Source: Triticum aestivum (Eukaryota > Streptophyta > Magnoliopsida > Poales > Poaceae). Taken from it: a DNA stretch of 64,000 bases. The notes beneath the pieces are model-generated. The model searched no databases, was not told the DNA's origin, and was given only the letters and a program-made list of their open reading frames with translations. The position numbers and the translations under genes were made by a program. Below, one piece after another: positions 1 through 10,790 of the stretch (its first letter is position 1; each line of letters opens with the position of its first letter). Location: NCBI RefSeq assembly GCF_018294505.1, contig NC_057794.1, positions 188,017,716 to 188,081,715 of the forward strand, read 5' to 3'.

Positions 1-813
1 TGATGCTCAGTTAACAGTTTGGTCCTTTGAAATGTAATGTTTAGTTAACACTTTAGTCCAACAATTGCTACATTTTCGTACTACTGTTCTCAAGCATTCT
101 TTGTTTTGTTAACCGTCTTATCTTCTAGTACATGTTTCTATTCTGCAATATCATGCCCAGTTAACTATTTTGGTTCATTTGGTCTGTTGTCCATTTAACT
201 GTTTGGTTCAGTTCTGCAATTTGATTTTCATTTGCTGTGAGTACAATTTTTTTATTGTTATGCATGTGACACCAATCGAATTTGGTTGTACTCAATACAT
301 ATTCTACTGATAGTGTGGCAACTCTCAGTTAACCTGATCAAGATCTTCCGTATGTGTGTTGTAGGGAAACAATGGGAGACACTGCGGTTTACCATCGAGG
401 TTTGTTCAAGCAGGGTCGTTTGGCTAATAGCACATTATTGTGCAGTTGCAGGAATCATTCTAATATTTAGGTTTCTTACAATTTGGTCTTCCACATGTAG
501 GTCCTACTGTCAGAGGCTTAGACCCACTGTTCGACCCATTTTGCATATGGGGAAATGAGATGTCCATGAATATCAGTCAAGTCAACAAACTTAGAAAGAT
601 TGTTAGGATGAAGAAACTTGCGACGAATATTAGCAATATCTTTATTTGCACAATGAAGAAGACATTAGTCAACTATAGGATGGTACCAACTCTTTTACCT
701 TGTTTTTACCCCTTGCGCCATTTCAAAATTTACAACAGGGATTTATGCATAGCTTTGTTTTCAGTACTTTTCAAAGCAGTTCACCGACGATTACCTCTCA
801 AACCACCTGCATG
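1..813. other. Gene-free stretch with recurring GTTAAC motifs
   Basis: No convincing coding region is visible. The first 340 bases repeat a loose motif of the form cagttaac-n-tttggtc (near 8, 44, 108, 158, 195 and 328), separated by 35-130 bases, which suggests an old degenerate tandem or subterminal repeat of an unidentified element. Open frames at 286-558 and 560-919 have random composition and no domain, and the second runs across the CACTA terminus, so I do not accept them as genes. Confidence 0.4.
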
Positions 814-1960
814 CACTACAAAAAAATACACTTCCGTGATGATACGTGTTTGTCACGGTAGGTCACGTTTTCTATCATGCATGTACATCCATGACAAATT
901 TATGATAGAATCAAGATAGTCATACATGTGCTGTCGTAGAAGTGTTCCATGACATTACCAAAATTATCATCATGGAACTGTCCACTTCCAAGACGATAAA
1001 TCACGCGTCATGGAAGTGCTTTCGTCAAGGGTGACCGACACGTGGCATCCACCATAACAGGTCGCTGTTAAGCTATCGGGTCCAGTTTTGGATCCGATAA
1101 CCCATTAACAGCCCAGACCAATGAGGATTTTCCATGTGTCAAATTGTCATTGGCCGGAGGAAACACGTGTTGGCTCACCGTTGGGATAGATGTCATCCAT
1201 TCATTGCACAGAAAGCGCCTATGACAGGTGGACACGTGGCACGGCCCAAGAGAGGCCCATTCCGGTGAAAAGGCTGGGCCTGTCAAAATAAGCAGGTCGG
1301 CCCATTAGCGGCCTACTTGAGGCAGGCCCATATGCAAGTACGACCCATACAACTTACACAGAATCGGCCCATCAAAGGCCCATTCTAGATTTGAGAATTT
1401 TCAACCCATCGCCAATTTAAGCCCGTTAACGGCCCACTACATCTTTAGCCCAATTGCGTCCTGAGCTTCTTTCGGCCCGTTAGCAGCCCATCGTCAGTTC
1501 CAGCCTGTTAACGGCCCGGGATGTCCTTCGACCATTTTCTGGGCCATTCTATAGTTGGGACAATTCTAGCCTGTTGTGACTTTTGGCCTGTCCTCGGCCC
1601 ATTCGTTAAATGGTCCAACTCTTAGCCCATTTTGCCCTCGGCCTATTAACGACCTGCACAATAGTTGGGCCTTTGACTTTAGGTCCATTAGGGGCCCACG
1701 TTTCGCAGGGCATCATTTCAGCCCAACGCAACTTTTGGCCTGTTAAAAGCCTAGTTTGCAAATTGGGCCTCCTCTGGCCCATAACACTTTCGGCCTCTTA
1801 CTATCCCGTAAAGTAAAAGGGCCGAGACAAAATTGACATTTATTTCGGCCTGCTAGAGCTCGGCGGACCATTTCCATCTATACGGCCCTATCGAGCTTTT
1901 AGCCTGTTAATAGCCTGCTAAGAGTCATTTTTTTGGTGGGCCACATAATTTGGGATCCAC
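814..1960 (+). mobile_element. CACTA (En/Spm-type) transposon terminus and subterminal region
   Basis: The sequence at 814 begins CACTACAAAAAAA, the canonical end of plant CACTA DNA transposons. It is followed by about 200 bases rich in the inverted words tcatggaa, ttccatga and gtcacgg, and then by the GGCCC-rich array described separately. CACTA transposases are known to bind such subterminal repeats. I could not find the opposite end (TTTTTTGTAGTG) within the window, and no transposase reading frame is visible, so the element is truncated or non-autonomous. The right limit given is only where the subterminal array fades; the element may reach 9.7 kb and include the minus-strand exon remnants. 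Confidence 0.7.
1290..1920. repeat. Degenerate array of GGCCC[AG]TTAACGGCC-like units
   Basis: At least ten variants of a short near-palindromic core occur at intervals of roughly 30-60 bases, for example cggcccattagcggcc near 1300, gcccgttaacggccc near 1423, cggcccgttagcagccc near 1475, cctgttaacggcccg near 1505 and cctattaacgacctg near 1642. Spacing is irregular and units have diverged. They lie directly inside the CACTA terminus, so the simplest reading is a transposase-binding subterminal repeat array. Confidence 0.65.
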
Positions 1961-2314
1961 TTAATAATATTTTGACCAGGCTAGTTAAGGCCCTCTTTGA
2001 CTACACATGTTTGTTCGTTTGTATGGCGTCCAGGAAATGTTTGGGCATGTTGGACATACTATCGCCTCTAAAAAACATACACTATACAATAAAAACACTA
2101 AGGCATAGAACGTAGAATAATCCTACACTATACAATAAAGAAATTATAGCCGAATATACCCACTGGGCACTATAGTTCGGCACCAGTGATAATAAAGCGT
2201 ACACAAATAGTGAATTACATACACTGGACAGATAAAGCTCATACATCATGGACACGCATCAATATAACTTACCATTTGAACTATAATCTCCTCAGAAAAT
2301 AGGATTGTCCGGAT

Positions 2315-3329
2315 TCATATCGCACAAATTTTAGTCTGCAAAATCTCCAATTCCTTCGTGCTTACCTCAGTGTCTTGTTTCATTTTTTTGACTCCTGCAT
2401 CTAATACCTACATGTCCAGTCTCAACTTGTTGATTGTACATTGAGAATCATGTACACGTTGTCTTTCCACCTCTAGTTGATGCCCGAGAACATCATCACA
2501 TTCCAATTCCAGTCCATAATCATTTGGTAACGGCCATGCTGCATTGCTAGCAGATGTTTTTGTTGATGTCACTTCATCCTGAAATGTTTCTGTAAGTACA
2601 CGTGACTAGGATAAATATATAGTTACATCAGTGAAGCGCGCAGGACAGACTATTTTGTGCATGGCAAAACAGGAGTAACAATAATGTTATACGTCATGAA
2701 GCATAAGCAGGTGATATTTTTTAAAAATTATAAAAATGGTAGTCTGTGCAGCCTGCATATAGAAATCTCTCTTAGCTCACTAGAGGAGCATGATGTTGGG
2801 GCCAAATCCAAAACATAGACAAGTTACAAATTTAGACAACATGTTGTGTATAAGTAAGCAAGCAGTTGGGCATTCTATAGCTCAATTAAAGTCTTAGGGA
2901 GCATGATGAACAGTAGAGGGATTCATACAAACCTACTACAGCAAGCAAACCTATGCAATCATTAGCCTAGTATAAACTAGTTTGTTAGTCTCATGCAGTA
3001 ATAGGTTGTTAATAGACTTCAAAGCTTCAGGCACACTTCGCCAGAGTAATTAAATGGTAAGGCCTTTAATTATGTCAACCAATAGTTGTACAAGTACCCA
3101 ACATCAGGCATCATTGTTTGCGCATCTCATTAACTGAGGGCAAATAAAGCAATTGAAAAGAACAAATTAACTATACCTGAAACAAACAAAGAATTGAACT
3201 ATTGAGTTGGATACAGTGACTTACCTTAACTGGTTGAATAGGTTCAGCGCTGCTCCTACTTCTCTTGCAAGGCTCCTTCCTAACATCTTGTACTTGGAAA
3301 TCCTTAATCTTATCTTCATTGCACCCCCT
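2315..3329 (-). pseudogene. Two-exon gene remnant, possibly captured by the CACTA element
   Basis: On the minus strand an exon at 3329-3225 (preceded by TTGTAG, followed by GTAAGT) joins in phase 0 to an exon at 2578-2315 (preceded by TTTCAG). The first exon encodes a short charged segment with KEPCKRSRSS. The second is acidic and Gln/Leu/Arg-rich, with coiled-coil character (AWPLPNDYGLELECDD, then ERQRVHDSQ), carries an in-frame TAG after KLRLDM, and continues in frame to a TGA at 2317-2315. Correct splice signals and phase agreement argue for a once-functional transcript; the nonsense codon argues that it is dead. I do not recognise a named family. Its position inside a CACTA-like element suggests a transposon-borne or captured gene, which is inference. 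Confidence 0.45.
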
Positions 3330-3483
3330 CTACAAGGTGACACAAACTAGTTACTCATCTCCTTGGAAGATAAATATGCATACTTTCCTGTCTGTGAACA
3401 ACACAAAAGGATTAGATTATAACAAAACAACACCACATAATGAAACATGCCACATCTATTGCACTTGCACACAATGAAATGCG

Positions 3484-3600
3484 CATTTGCTATGTGTGCA
3501 CTATGTAAAAACTAGGCATACCTTCAAACTGGATCTCCAGGTACTCTTGGAGAGCCTACTTTAGTGTACAGCCAAACCTTAATGTCACCTATGAGTTAGA
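3484..3600 (-). pseudogene. Further exon-like remnant upstream of the 2.3-3.3 kb gene remnant
   Basis: The minus strand between about 3600 and 3522 reads into GDIKVWLYTKVGSPRVP and meets a GTATGC donor-like site at about 3521. A similar stretch (GGCTCCCTTAGAGTGCC on the minus strand near 8185) recurs at 8150-8230, so this exon seems to have been duplicated within the element. No stand-alone function can be assigned. Confidence 0.3.
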
Positions 3601-3752
3601 CAAGGCCCCACTACAGCAGCCCTTAGTGTTTAAGTCGTTGACAAGCTCTGTTAGAATGTTAGGTCAAGAACAACAAGTAATCGACGCAAACAGTCCTGGT
3701 ATGGCTGGCTAATGCAAACAAGAAATTAAATAGATATGTGAGCCAATCTTAC

Positions 3753-3994
3753 ACACTCCCTCCTTCCATCTATATAGGGCCTAATCATTTTTCGAGGCTA
3801 ACTTTGACCAAGTTTTATAGCAATAATATATGACATGCAAGTTAGACAAAGCATACCATCAAATTCGTACGTGAAAGGAGCTTCCAATGATATAATTTTC
3901 ACATTATACATCTCATGTATTATTAGTCTTATCAATAGTTAAAGGCTGTCTCGAAAAACAAATTAGGCCCTATATAGATGGAAAGATGGAGTGT
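3753..3994. mobile_element. MITE with long terminal inverted repeats (Stowaway-like)
   Basis: The left end acactccctccttccatc and the right end gatggaaagatggagtgt form an inverted repeat of about 45 bases that continues through tatatagggcctaat. The body is AT-rich and non-coding. Size (about 240 bp) and the ctccctcc-type terminus fit Mariner/Stowaway MITEs of grasses. The TA target duplication is not clean here, so the superfamily assignment is less certain than the TIR structure. Confidence 0.7.
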
Positions 3995-3999
3995 CAAGA

Positions 4000-4908
4000 A
4001 AAGAAGCAAAGAAGGAGGCTTAAAACCATCACTTGACTGACCAGATGTAAGGGGCATTTATACATCATGTGCAACGTATGAACTAACATAAACATTGCAT
4101 ATTCCAGATTCTACAATGGAATGCACATGTATTAGGTTATGCCATGTATGATGATGCCTAAATGTACACTATAGCAGGCATGAGTGATTCATCATTGCAT
4201 GCACAATTGAATTGCAGGTTAAGGGCCAGTTCTATTCCGCCTTTTCAGAGATTATTGTCAAAATAGGCCATAAAATATGTAAAGAAGTCATTTTTGAGTT
4301 ATGGGCTTGGGCTTAACTTATTTCGCTTTGGAGGGGGGTGTTTCGGGTAGAAGCTCATTGAAAAATGAAGGGAATGGCAATAGTGAAATGACTCTGTTGT
4401 CTGCCTATATCACACTCAAAATACAACTGCTCACGCCCGCGTCACACCTGACCCTCAAGTAAAAACAAACATGCAAGTGTTCATTGCCCTGCCAACTTGC
4501 ATATCCTCTCCCCTTTCCCTCTACCTCGATCCCCTGCCTGCAGCGCTAGGGTTCCTCCAGTGAGCCGTCACCACTGGTCCCATCTGGCCTGGTCCCTGAC
4601 GATGCTCTGTCCAGCTAGGCTACATGCGTGTAGGACGAAATCTCCCCGGCTCCTCCTCCCTCTGGTGCCGCCCCTCATTCTCATGGTCTCCATTACCTAC
4701 TCCACTGTGGTCCGTCCAACGCACTACTCCGGTGGGCGCCGCACAACTACGGCTGATGCCACACTGCAGCAGAAGGCACCTTATTCCCCCTCCCCTCCTC
4801 CCAGGCCGTGGCCTTGAGGTGCTGTTGAAGGATAAGCTCATCCAACATGGTGATGATCTCCTCTGATTTTTTGCCAAATTTTCATTCTGATCCACTATAC
4901 GATGAATT
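4000..4908. other. Stretch without recognisable gene
   Basis: The first part (to about 4430) is AT-rich with no repeat structure that I can name. From 4430 to 4880 it is C-rich, and open frames exist on both strands in several frames (for example 4497-4817), as expected of GC-skewed non-coding DNA. No domain, splice pattern or start context supports a gene. Confidence 0.4.
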
Positions 4909-5174
4909 TCTATGAGCTGCTTCTGCTGTTGTCATATGATGCATTGCTATAAGCTGCTCCTGCTGCTATATGATGAATTTCTATGAGCTCCTACTCCTGC
5001 TACTATATGATGAGTTGCTATAAGCTGGTCCTGCTGCTGCTATATGATGAATTGCTATGAGCTGCTCGTGCTGCTGCTATATGATGAACTGCTATGAGCT
5101 GCTCCTGCCGCTGCTATATGATGAATTGCTATGAGCTGTTGCTAGTATATGATGAATTGCACATAGCTACTGCT
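4909..5174. repeat. Minisatellite, unit about 37 bp, left portion
   Basis: The word gatgaatt and its variants recur at about 4911, 4938, 4972, 5009, 5046, 5083, 5120 and 5152, mostly at 37-base intervals. Each unit contains a gatgaattgctatgagctg core followed by a variable number of ctg/cctgctg triplets. The array is interrupted at 5175 by a solo LTR and resumes at 7386. Confidence 0.85.
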
Positions 5175-5580
5175 TGATATGTCTCCATCGTATCTATAAT
5201 TTTTAATTGTTCCATGCCAATATTCTACAACTTTCATATACTTTTGGCAACTTTTTATACTATTTTTGGGACTAACATATTGATCCAGTGCCCAGTGCCA
5301 GTTCCTGTTTGTTGCATGTTTTATGTTTTGCAGAAAATCCATATCAAACGGAGTCCATACGGGATAAAAACAGACGGAGATTATTTTTGGAATATATGGA
5401 AAATTTGGGAAGAAAAATCCATGTGAGACGGTTCACGAGGGGGCACGAGGCAGGGGGGCGCCCCTGACCCTCGTGGGTGCCTCGTAAGGCAGTTGATGCT
5501 ATTATTTTTCCGCAAGAAAGCTAATTTTCAGGAAAAAATCAAAGCAAAGATTTCAGTCCAATCGGAGTTACGGATCTCCA

Positions 5581-5588
5581 TATATATA
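5581..5588 (+). promoter_or_regulatory. TATA-like box of the solo LTR, copy 1
   Basis: TATATATAC follows ggatctcca and precedes a purine-rich leader. The same word occurs at 6300-6308 in the second tandem copy, so the LTR carries two potential core promoters. Assignment rests on sequence and position only. Confidence 0.4.
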
Positions 5589-6299
5589 CGAAACGGTGAA
5601 AGGGCACAAGACCAGAATGCAGAAACAGAGAGAGACAGAGAGACAGATCCAATCTCGGAGGGGCTCTCGCCCCTCCCATGCCATGGAGGCCAAGGACCAG
5701 AGGGGAAACCCTTCTCCCATCTAGGGAGGAGGTCAAGGAAGAAGAAGACGAAGGGCCCCCTCTCCCCTTCTCTTCCGGTGGCGCCGGGACGCTGCCGTGG
5801 CCATCATCATCATCACCAACAAGTTCACCGCCATCATCACCAACTCTTCCCCCCTCTACGCAGCTGCTGCTTGATATGTCTCCGTCGTATCTATAATTTT
5901 TGATTGTTCCATGCCAATATTCTACAACTTTCATATACTTTTGGCAAATTTTTATGCTATTTTTGGGACTAACATATTGATCCAGTGCCTAGTGGCAGTT
6001 CCTTTTTGTTGCATGTTTTATGTTTCGCAGAAAATCCATATCGAACGAAGTTCAAATGGGATAAAAACGGACAGAGATTACTTTTGGAATATATGGAAAA
6101 TTTGGGAAGAAAAATCCATGCGAGACGGTTCTCGAGGGGGGCACGAGGTAGGGGGGCGCGCTCCACCCCCCTGGGCGCGCCCCTGACCCTCATGGGCCCC
6201 TCGTAAGGCGTTTGATGCTATTCTTTTGCCGCAAGAAAGCTAATTTTCTGGAAAAAATCACAGCGAAGGTTTCAGTCCAATCGGAGTTACGGATCTCCA

Positions 6300-6308
6300 T
6301 ATATATAC
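6300..6308 (+). promoter_or_regulatory. TATA-like box of the solo LTR, copy 2
   Basis: This is the duplicate of the box at 5581, in the same context (ggatctcca upstream, cgaaacggtgaaaggg downstream). Confidence 0.4.
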
Positions 6309-7385
6309 GAAACGGTGAAAGGGCAGAAGACCACAACGCAGAAAGAGAGAGAGACAGAGAGACATATCCAATCTTGGAGGGGCTCTCGCCCCTCCCACGC
6401 CATGGAGTCCAAGGACCAGAAGGGAAACATTTCTCCCATCTAGGGAGGAGGTCAAGGAAGAAGAAGACGAAGGGGCCCCCACTCCCTTCTCTTCCGGTGG
6501 AGCCGAGACGCTGCCGTGGCCATCATCATCATCACTAACAACTTCACTGCCATCATCCCTAACTCTTCCCCCCTCTACGCAGCGGTGTAACCCCTCTTTT
6601 ACCCGATGTAATCTCTACTTAAAAATGGTGCTCAACGCTATATATTATTTCCCAATGATGTATGGCTATCCTATGATGTTTGAGTAGATCCATTTTGTCC
6701 TATGGGTTAATTGATGATCATGATTGGTTTGAGTTGCATATTTTATTATTGGTGCTGTCCTATGGTGCTCTCCGTGTCGCGCAAGCGTGAGGGATCCCCG
6801 CTGTACTGTTTGCAATATGTTCATGATTTGCTTATGGTGGGTGGCGTGAGTGACAGAAGCATATACCCGAGTAAGTAGGTTGTTTGCGTATGGGATAAAG
6901 ATGACTTGATGCTTTAATGCTATGGTTGGGTCTTACCTTAATGATCTTTAGTAGTTGCGGATGCTTGCTAGAGTTCCAATCATAAGTGCATATGATCCAA
7001 GTAGAGAAAGTATGTTAGCTTATGCCTCTCCCTCAAATAAAATTGCAATAATGATTACCGGTCTAGTTATCGATTGCCTAGGGATAAATAACTTTCTCAT
7101 AACAAAAAGCTCTTTACTAAAACTAATTTAGTCGTGTCTTTATCTAAACAGCCCCTACTTTTTATTTACATGCTCTTTATTACCTTGCAAACCTATCCAA
7201 CAACATCTACAAAATACTTCTAGTTTCATACTTGTTCTAGGTAAAGCGAACGTCAAGCGTGCGTAGAGTTGTATCGGTGGTCGATAGAACTTGAGGGAAT
7301 ATTTGTTCTACCTTTAGCTCCTCGTTGGGTTCGACACTCTTACTTATCGAAAACTGTTGCGATCCCCTATACTTGTGGGTTATCA

Positions 7386-7460
7386 CTGCGGCTGTATGAT
7401 GAGTTGCTATGAGCTGCTGCTGCTATATGATGCTTTCAAGTGGTGCTGCTATATGATAAT
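7386..7460. repeat. Minisatellite, right portion after the solo LTR
   Basis: ctgtatgatgagttgctatgagctgctgctgctatatgat continues the 37 bp unit seen at 4909-5174, which shows that the LTR inserted into the array. Confidence 0.75.
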
Positions 7461-7947
7461 AACCAGCCACTTCAACCATTGAATTTCAATAAATAATTGT
7501 TCTTCATTTAAATGTGGATCATGTGTTCTTCGTTTAAATTAGGCAATAGGATCTCTATGGAAGACATTGACCAAAGTAGATTGTGCCAAGTAGATGGTAT
7601 CTTTGTATTTGGATTTTGAACAAATAGTGATGGTCTGTTTTCCTATCATATTAATTACTGCACTGGGTTCAATTTGTGATGTTTGCAAGTCAAATTAATT
7701 TTCATATGAGCAGCAAAATGACAAAATACAATGCAATCTAGACATTTCACTGATCATACCAAAGATAAGCTGAAAAGGAAGGCAATGAAAAGAACTGGTT
7801 GGCTTATTACGTGGAGCTTATATTCACTAGTGCTTATTTTCTTAGGATAATTCGTTAAAACTGTCCCTAAGAAACTTGGCCAATAGAACTGACATACAAA
7901 TCACATGTGACGATGATTGCAATGGAGGAGTGACCTACCATAGCACA

Positions 7948-8235
7948 CTATATAGGCTCACCACTGCCTCTCCTTTTTTTGCGATGTGTCATGAAATTGC
8001 CACATACATCTTGTACCTTTTCATTGTGTAACCCCATCTGCAAGTTGACACGGCTAATTTCAGACATCTCTACATGATAATACATTGCATATCCCTTGCG
8101 CATATTTAAACCACCAATTAACAATTGTCTGTGTAGCATAAACTAGCCATGACTCTGTGTGCTGGACTAGTAGGCACTCTAAGGGAGCCTAATGTAGTGC
8201 ATTGGAACTCCTACATGCCACCTATGATTTTATGT
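7948..8235 (-). pseudogene. Exon-like remnants, probable duplicate of the 3.3-3.6 kb fragments
   Basis: The minus strand holds a 63-codon open frame (8139-7948) and, just upstream, a segment whose wording (taggtggcat...ttaggctcccttagagtgcc) matches the exon-like sequence at 3600-3540. The order of motifs (gtgtgc...agtaggc, then cattgtgtaacccc, then acatcttgtac) also parallels 3250-3600. This supports an internal duplication of a gene remnant; no function is recognised. Confidence 0.25.
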
Positions 8236-8241
8236 AATGTA

Positions 8242-8394
8242 CCCTCTGTTCCTAAATATATGTCTTTGTAGAGATTCCAGTATGGACCATATAAAGATGT
8301 ATATAGATGTGTTTTCAAGTGTAGATTCACTCATTTTGCTCCGTATGTAGCCTATAGTGGAATCTCTGGAAAGACTTATATTTAGGAACGGAGG
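8242..8394. mobile_element. Stowaway MITE
   Basis: A 153-base element starts ccctctgttcctaaatata and ends tatatttaggaacggagg, perfect-to-near-perfect inverted ends, and is flanked by TA on both sides (8240-8241 and 8395-8396). The sequence gtctttgtagagattcca recurs inverted internally. This is the standard structure of Triticeae Stowaway elements. Confidence 0.9.
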
Positions 8395-8554
8395 TATGAG
8401 GTAGTATCATGTATGACATCTACATATCTAATTTAGCTGCCAGTAGTAGAAATATTGTCTGCACAAAGAGATTACTGGTCGAAAATCCTAGCAAAGCACG
8501 CTGGCAGGCACAAAACAATACAAGAGAGAGAGACGCACTTACAAGATCATAGCA

Positions 8555-8821
8555 ATGCCTCAGCCTAGGATCTTGGTTGGCCAAGCTGTTAGATCCAGAA
8601 GAAACATCATCCTTGTAGTTTTTGCCAGATGCATAATAGGTAACAGCGACCTGTTAGTATATTTGAAGTACATCGGGCAGGTGATGTTGGATGGGTTTAA
8701 AGGTGACAAGTACCTAGGTCGTGGCGGGTGCTTGGCATCTTGCCAGACGGTGGGAATCATGTTAGAAACGTCAAGGGTGATGAAGCTGCGCTGGCTGTCG
8801 GGGTCCGGCAAGGAGATCTAG
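8555..8821. other. Open frames on both strands, identity unknown
   Basis: An 88-codon frame on the plus strand (8555-8821) and an 83-codon frame on the minus strand (8811-8560) occupy the same bases. The minus-strand frame continues the polarity of the exon remnants to its left and is followed by a splice-like context, so it is the more plausible relic. Neither contains a domain that I recognise. Confidence 0.2.
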
Positions 8822-8829
8822 AACCGTCG

Positions 8830-9480
8830 AGTAGGTTGTTTGTGGAGAGGCTCTGGTAGGGTGGACTATGGTGTGGGCGAAGCGGGTCTGTGGCCGTGGA
8901 CAAGGGCGTTAGTGAAGCTGCTCCGGTGGTTGGGTTAAGGATGGTGTCGACGATGCGGATCTACGGCCGTGAACGGGGCATCAGAAGCTGCTCCGATAGG
9001 TTGGATGAGGGTGTGACGAAGCGGATCTGGGGCCGTGGACATGTGAGTTGGCAAAGCGGCCCCGGTAGGGTTGAGAATGGTATAGGCGAAGCTACTCCAG
9101 TATGATTGACGATGGTGTCAGTGAAGCGGCTCCGGTAGGGTTGAGGAAGATGTCGGCGCAGAGGATCAAAGGCCGTCAACGGGGCCGTCGGTGGGGCCGC
9201 TCTGGGGGGGTGTGGACGAAGCGTCTCCGATGGGGAGTACGAATGAGCCGCTGTAGATGTGTCACGGTTGACGAGAGTACTGGCGAAGCAGATCCGGCGC
9301 CGTGGACAAGGCCGACACTGAATGGGTTGTGGTATAGTGGTGGATGAGCAGTCTACTTGTTTCTAGTGGAGGTGGGAGGGGTGGATGCGGCCGCAGAAGC
9401 AGATCCGCCGAGGTGGACGCCGCTGGCAGTGAATGGGCTCTCGTATGCTGGTGGATGAGCAGTCTAGGGTTTTGAGAGGG
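8830..9480. repeat. Degenerate GC-rich tandem array
   Basis: The words gaagc[gt]g[ac]tc, ggccgtgga/gaacggggc and ccggtagggttgag recur in that order at least five times (near 8876, 8925, 8960, 9015, 9068, 9130 and 9290), with unit lengths of roughly 60-90 bases. Frames stay open for short distances on both strands, as expected of a GC-rich repeat. It may be the decayed 5' end of the minus-strand relic or a separate repeat. Confidence 0.55.
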
Positions 9481-9499
9481 GAGAGGTAGAAAGGCCGAT

Positions 9500-10739
9500 G
9501 AAGTACGGACGATGTCATGTAAGATACTTTGGTGCTATGGAGTTAGTCGTTTTTGCCCAGTGCCGTGTGGTGGGGGGAACCGCAAGTTACCAAAGCACCC
9601 CAACCTATTATGTAGATGAGGGTGGTACTGTAACTGTTGTTCTCCATGCACCAAGGACAAAAGGGGAATTTTGCATGCTAAAGACTAGGTGGCGGGAATT
9701 TTAGAAGGAGGTGGGAGATTTTGCCGCCCGCGGGATCGTTCATACCCGGTTTCAACTAATTTTGGACCATGCTAGCGGGAAGGTCGTGCGAGACTGTGTA
9801 CATGGGGCACGCGTTAGCAGCTAATAACTGGGGTGAAGTCCAGCCCAGAAAAAAGACAATAACTCGGGATGATGCACCGATAACTTGGACATTCACATGG
9901 GCGCGGCCAATCATACGGGTGTAGAGCCGCGTTCAAAAAAAAGGATCAAAGGCTTAGCCTATGTATTTCTTGTGTAAATAGATAATTTAGTGCCATTGGT
10001 TATTTACTTTAAACATAATGCATTGACGTGTTAGTGTAGAGGCCCACAAAAAGAAATGGATATTGTAGTCCCAAAAAATAAATGGATATTGTAGTCCGCT
10101 ACTTAAAAGTGCTACCTCATATGATTACATATATTACTTCATAATAGAACCATAAATCATCCAATACTAATGAATTTGAATGCAACAGTAACAATGGTGC
10201 ATGTACATGATAGCTACATTGGTTGTTTGAAGAAACATCACTGTAACTTTGGCATGCACAATTGAAAAGGTTTATTTAGATAGAAAAAAATGTGATATGC
10301 GAATGTCCAATCCTTATAGCGTTGAATCAATATTCTACGTTTGGCCATGATACGAAGTAGATATTGATTTATGTTCAAGTGATGCACGTCCACGGTCGCT
10401 AGATAGTTATATGTGAATGAATTATGCAATCTATCTCACACGCATACATATCTCATTTCCCCGTGGGAATCGGAATCACACACGTGCACTTCGTGTATTT
10501 TTCTCCCTCCGTCAAGGTTAGAATTCGTCTTTCTACCCCATCCTACAAGTCTCTCGCACAAAAACACATGCGCTCTCTCTGTCAAACACGCCCACCCCTT
10601 TAATTCCGCCCACCCACAGACACTAATGTCTCAAAGTATAATTGTGTCTCTCAGACATATGCCTAAGGTTAACTCGAGTTCCAGAACCATATGAATACAT
10701 ACAACGGGATTCTAGCAGAGCACCTTTTGTTTTTAGATT

Positions 10740-10742
<3 letters not shown>
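9500..10742. other. Stretch without recognisable gene
   Basis: Open frames at 9498-9704 and 10413-10694 are short and low-complexity or AT-biased, with no domain. A short direct duplication (aaatggatattgtagtcc) occurs at about 10055 and 10081. Nothing else can be supported. Confidence 0.4.

Positions 10743-10790
<48 letters not shown>
10743..10790. repeat. Compound microsatellite (CT)n(CA)n
   Basis: About 14 CT dinucleotides (to 10770) run directly into about 10 CA dinucleotides, followed by gacacacgcgtgtg. Confidence 0.95.

Larger units (their letters stand above)
5175..6583 (+). repeat. Tandem duplication of the 5' half of the solo LTR
   Basis: Copy 1 (5175-5863) and copy 2 (5872-6583) both start TTGATATGTCTCC and run to ccctctacgcagc. 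They are colinear except for about 22 extra bases in copy 2 near 6160 (gcgcgctccaccccc region). Between them lies only a ctgctgct-like joint resembling the flanking minisatellite triplets. Both copies keep the putative promoter and the ACC/CAT-rich segment that produces spurious poly-His frames. Confidence 0.85.
5175..7385 (+). mobile_element. Solo LTR with internal tandem duplication
   Basis: The segment begins TGATATGTCTCC and ends GTGGGTTATCA, so it has TG...CA LTR ends. It is flanked by ctgct (5170-5174) and ctgcg (7386-7390), an imperfect 5-base target duplication, and interrupts the 37 bp minisatellite. It encodes no gag or pol and has no primer-binding site or polypurine tract, so it is a solo LTR left by recombination. 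It is unusual because its first 700 bases, including a TATA-like tatatatac, occur twice in tandem. The parent family is not identified with certainty; such LTRs are common in Triticeae. Confidence 0.75.

Noticed and set aside
286..919. Two consecutive open frames (90 and 119 codons)
   Set aside because: Composition is random, no domain or start context, and the second frame runs into the CACTA terminus.
4890..5180. CRISPR-like array
   Set aside because: The 37-base periodicity has no unique spacers; units are contiguous and diverge gradually, so it is a minisatellite in plant DNA.
5493..6538. Frames with His-rich C termini in the solo LTR
   Set aside because: They result from a catcatcatcatc simple repeat in duplicated LTR sequence; both strands and several frames are open.
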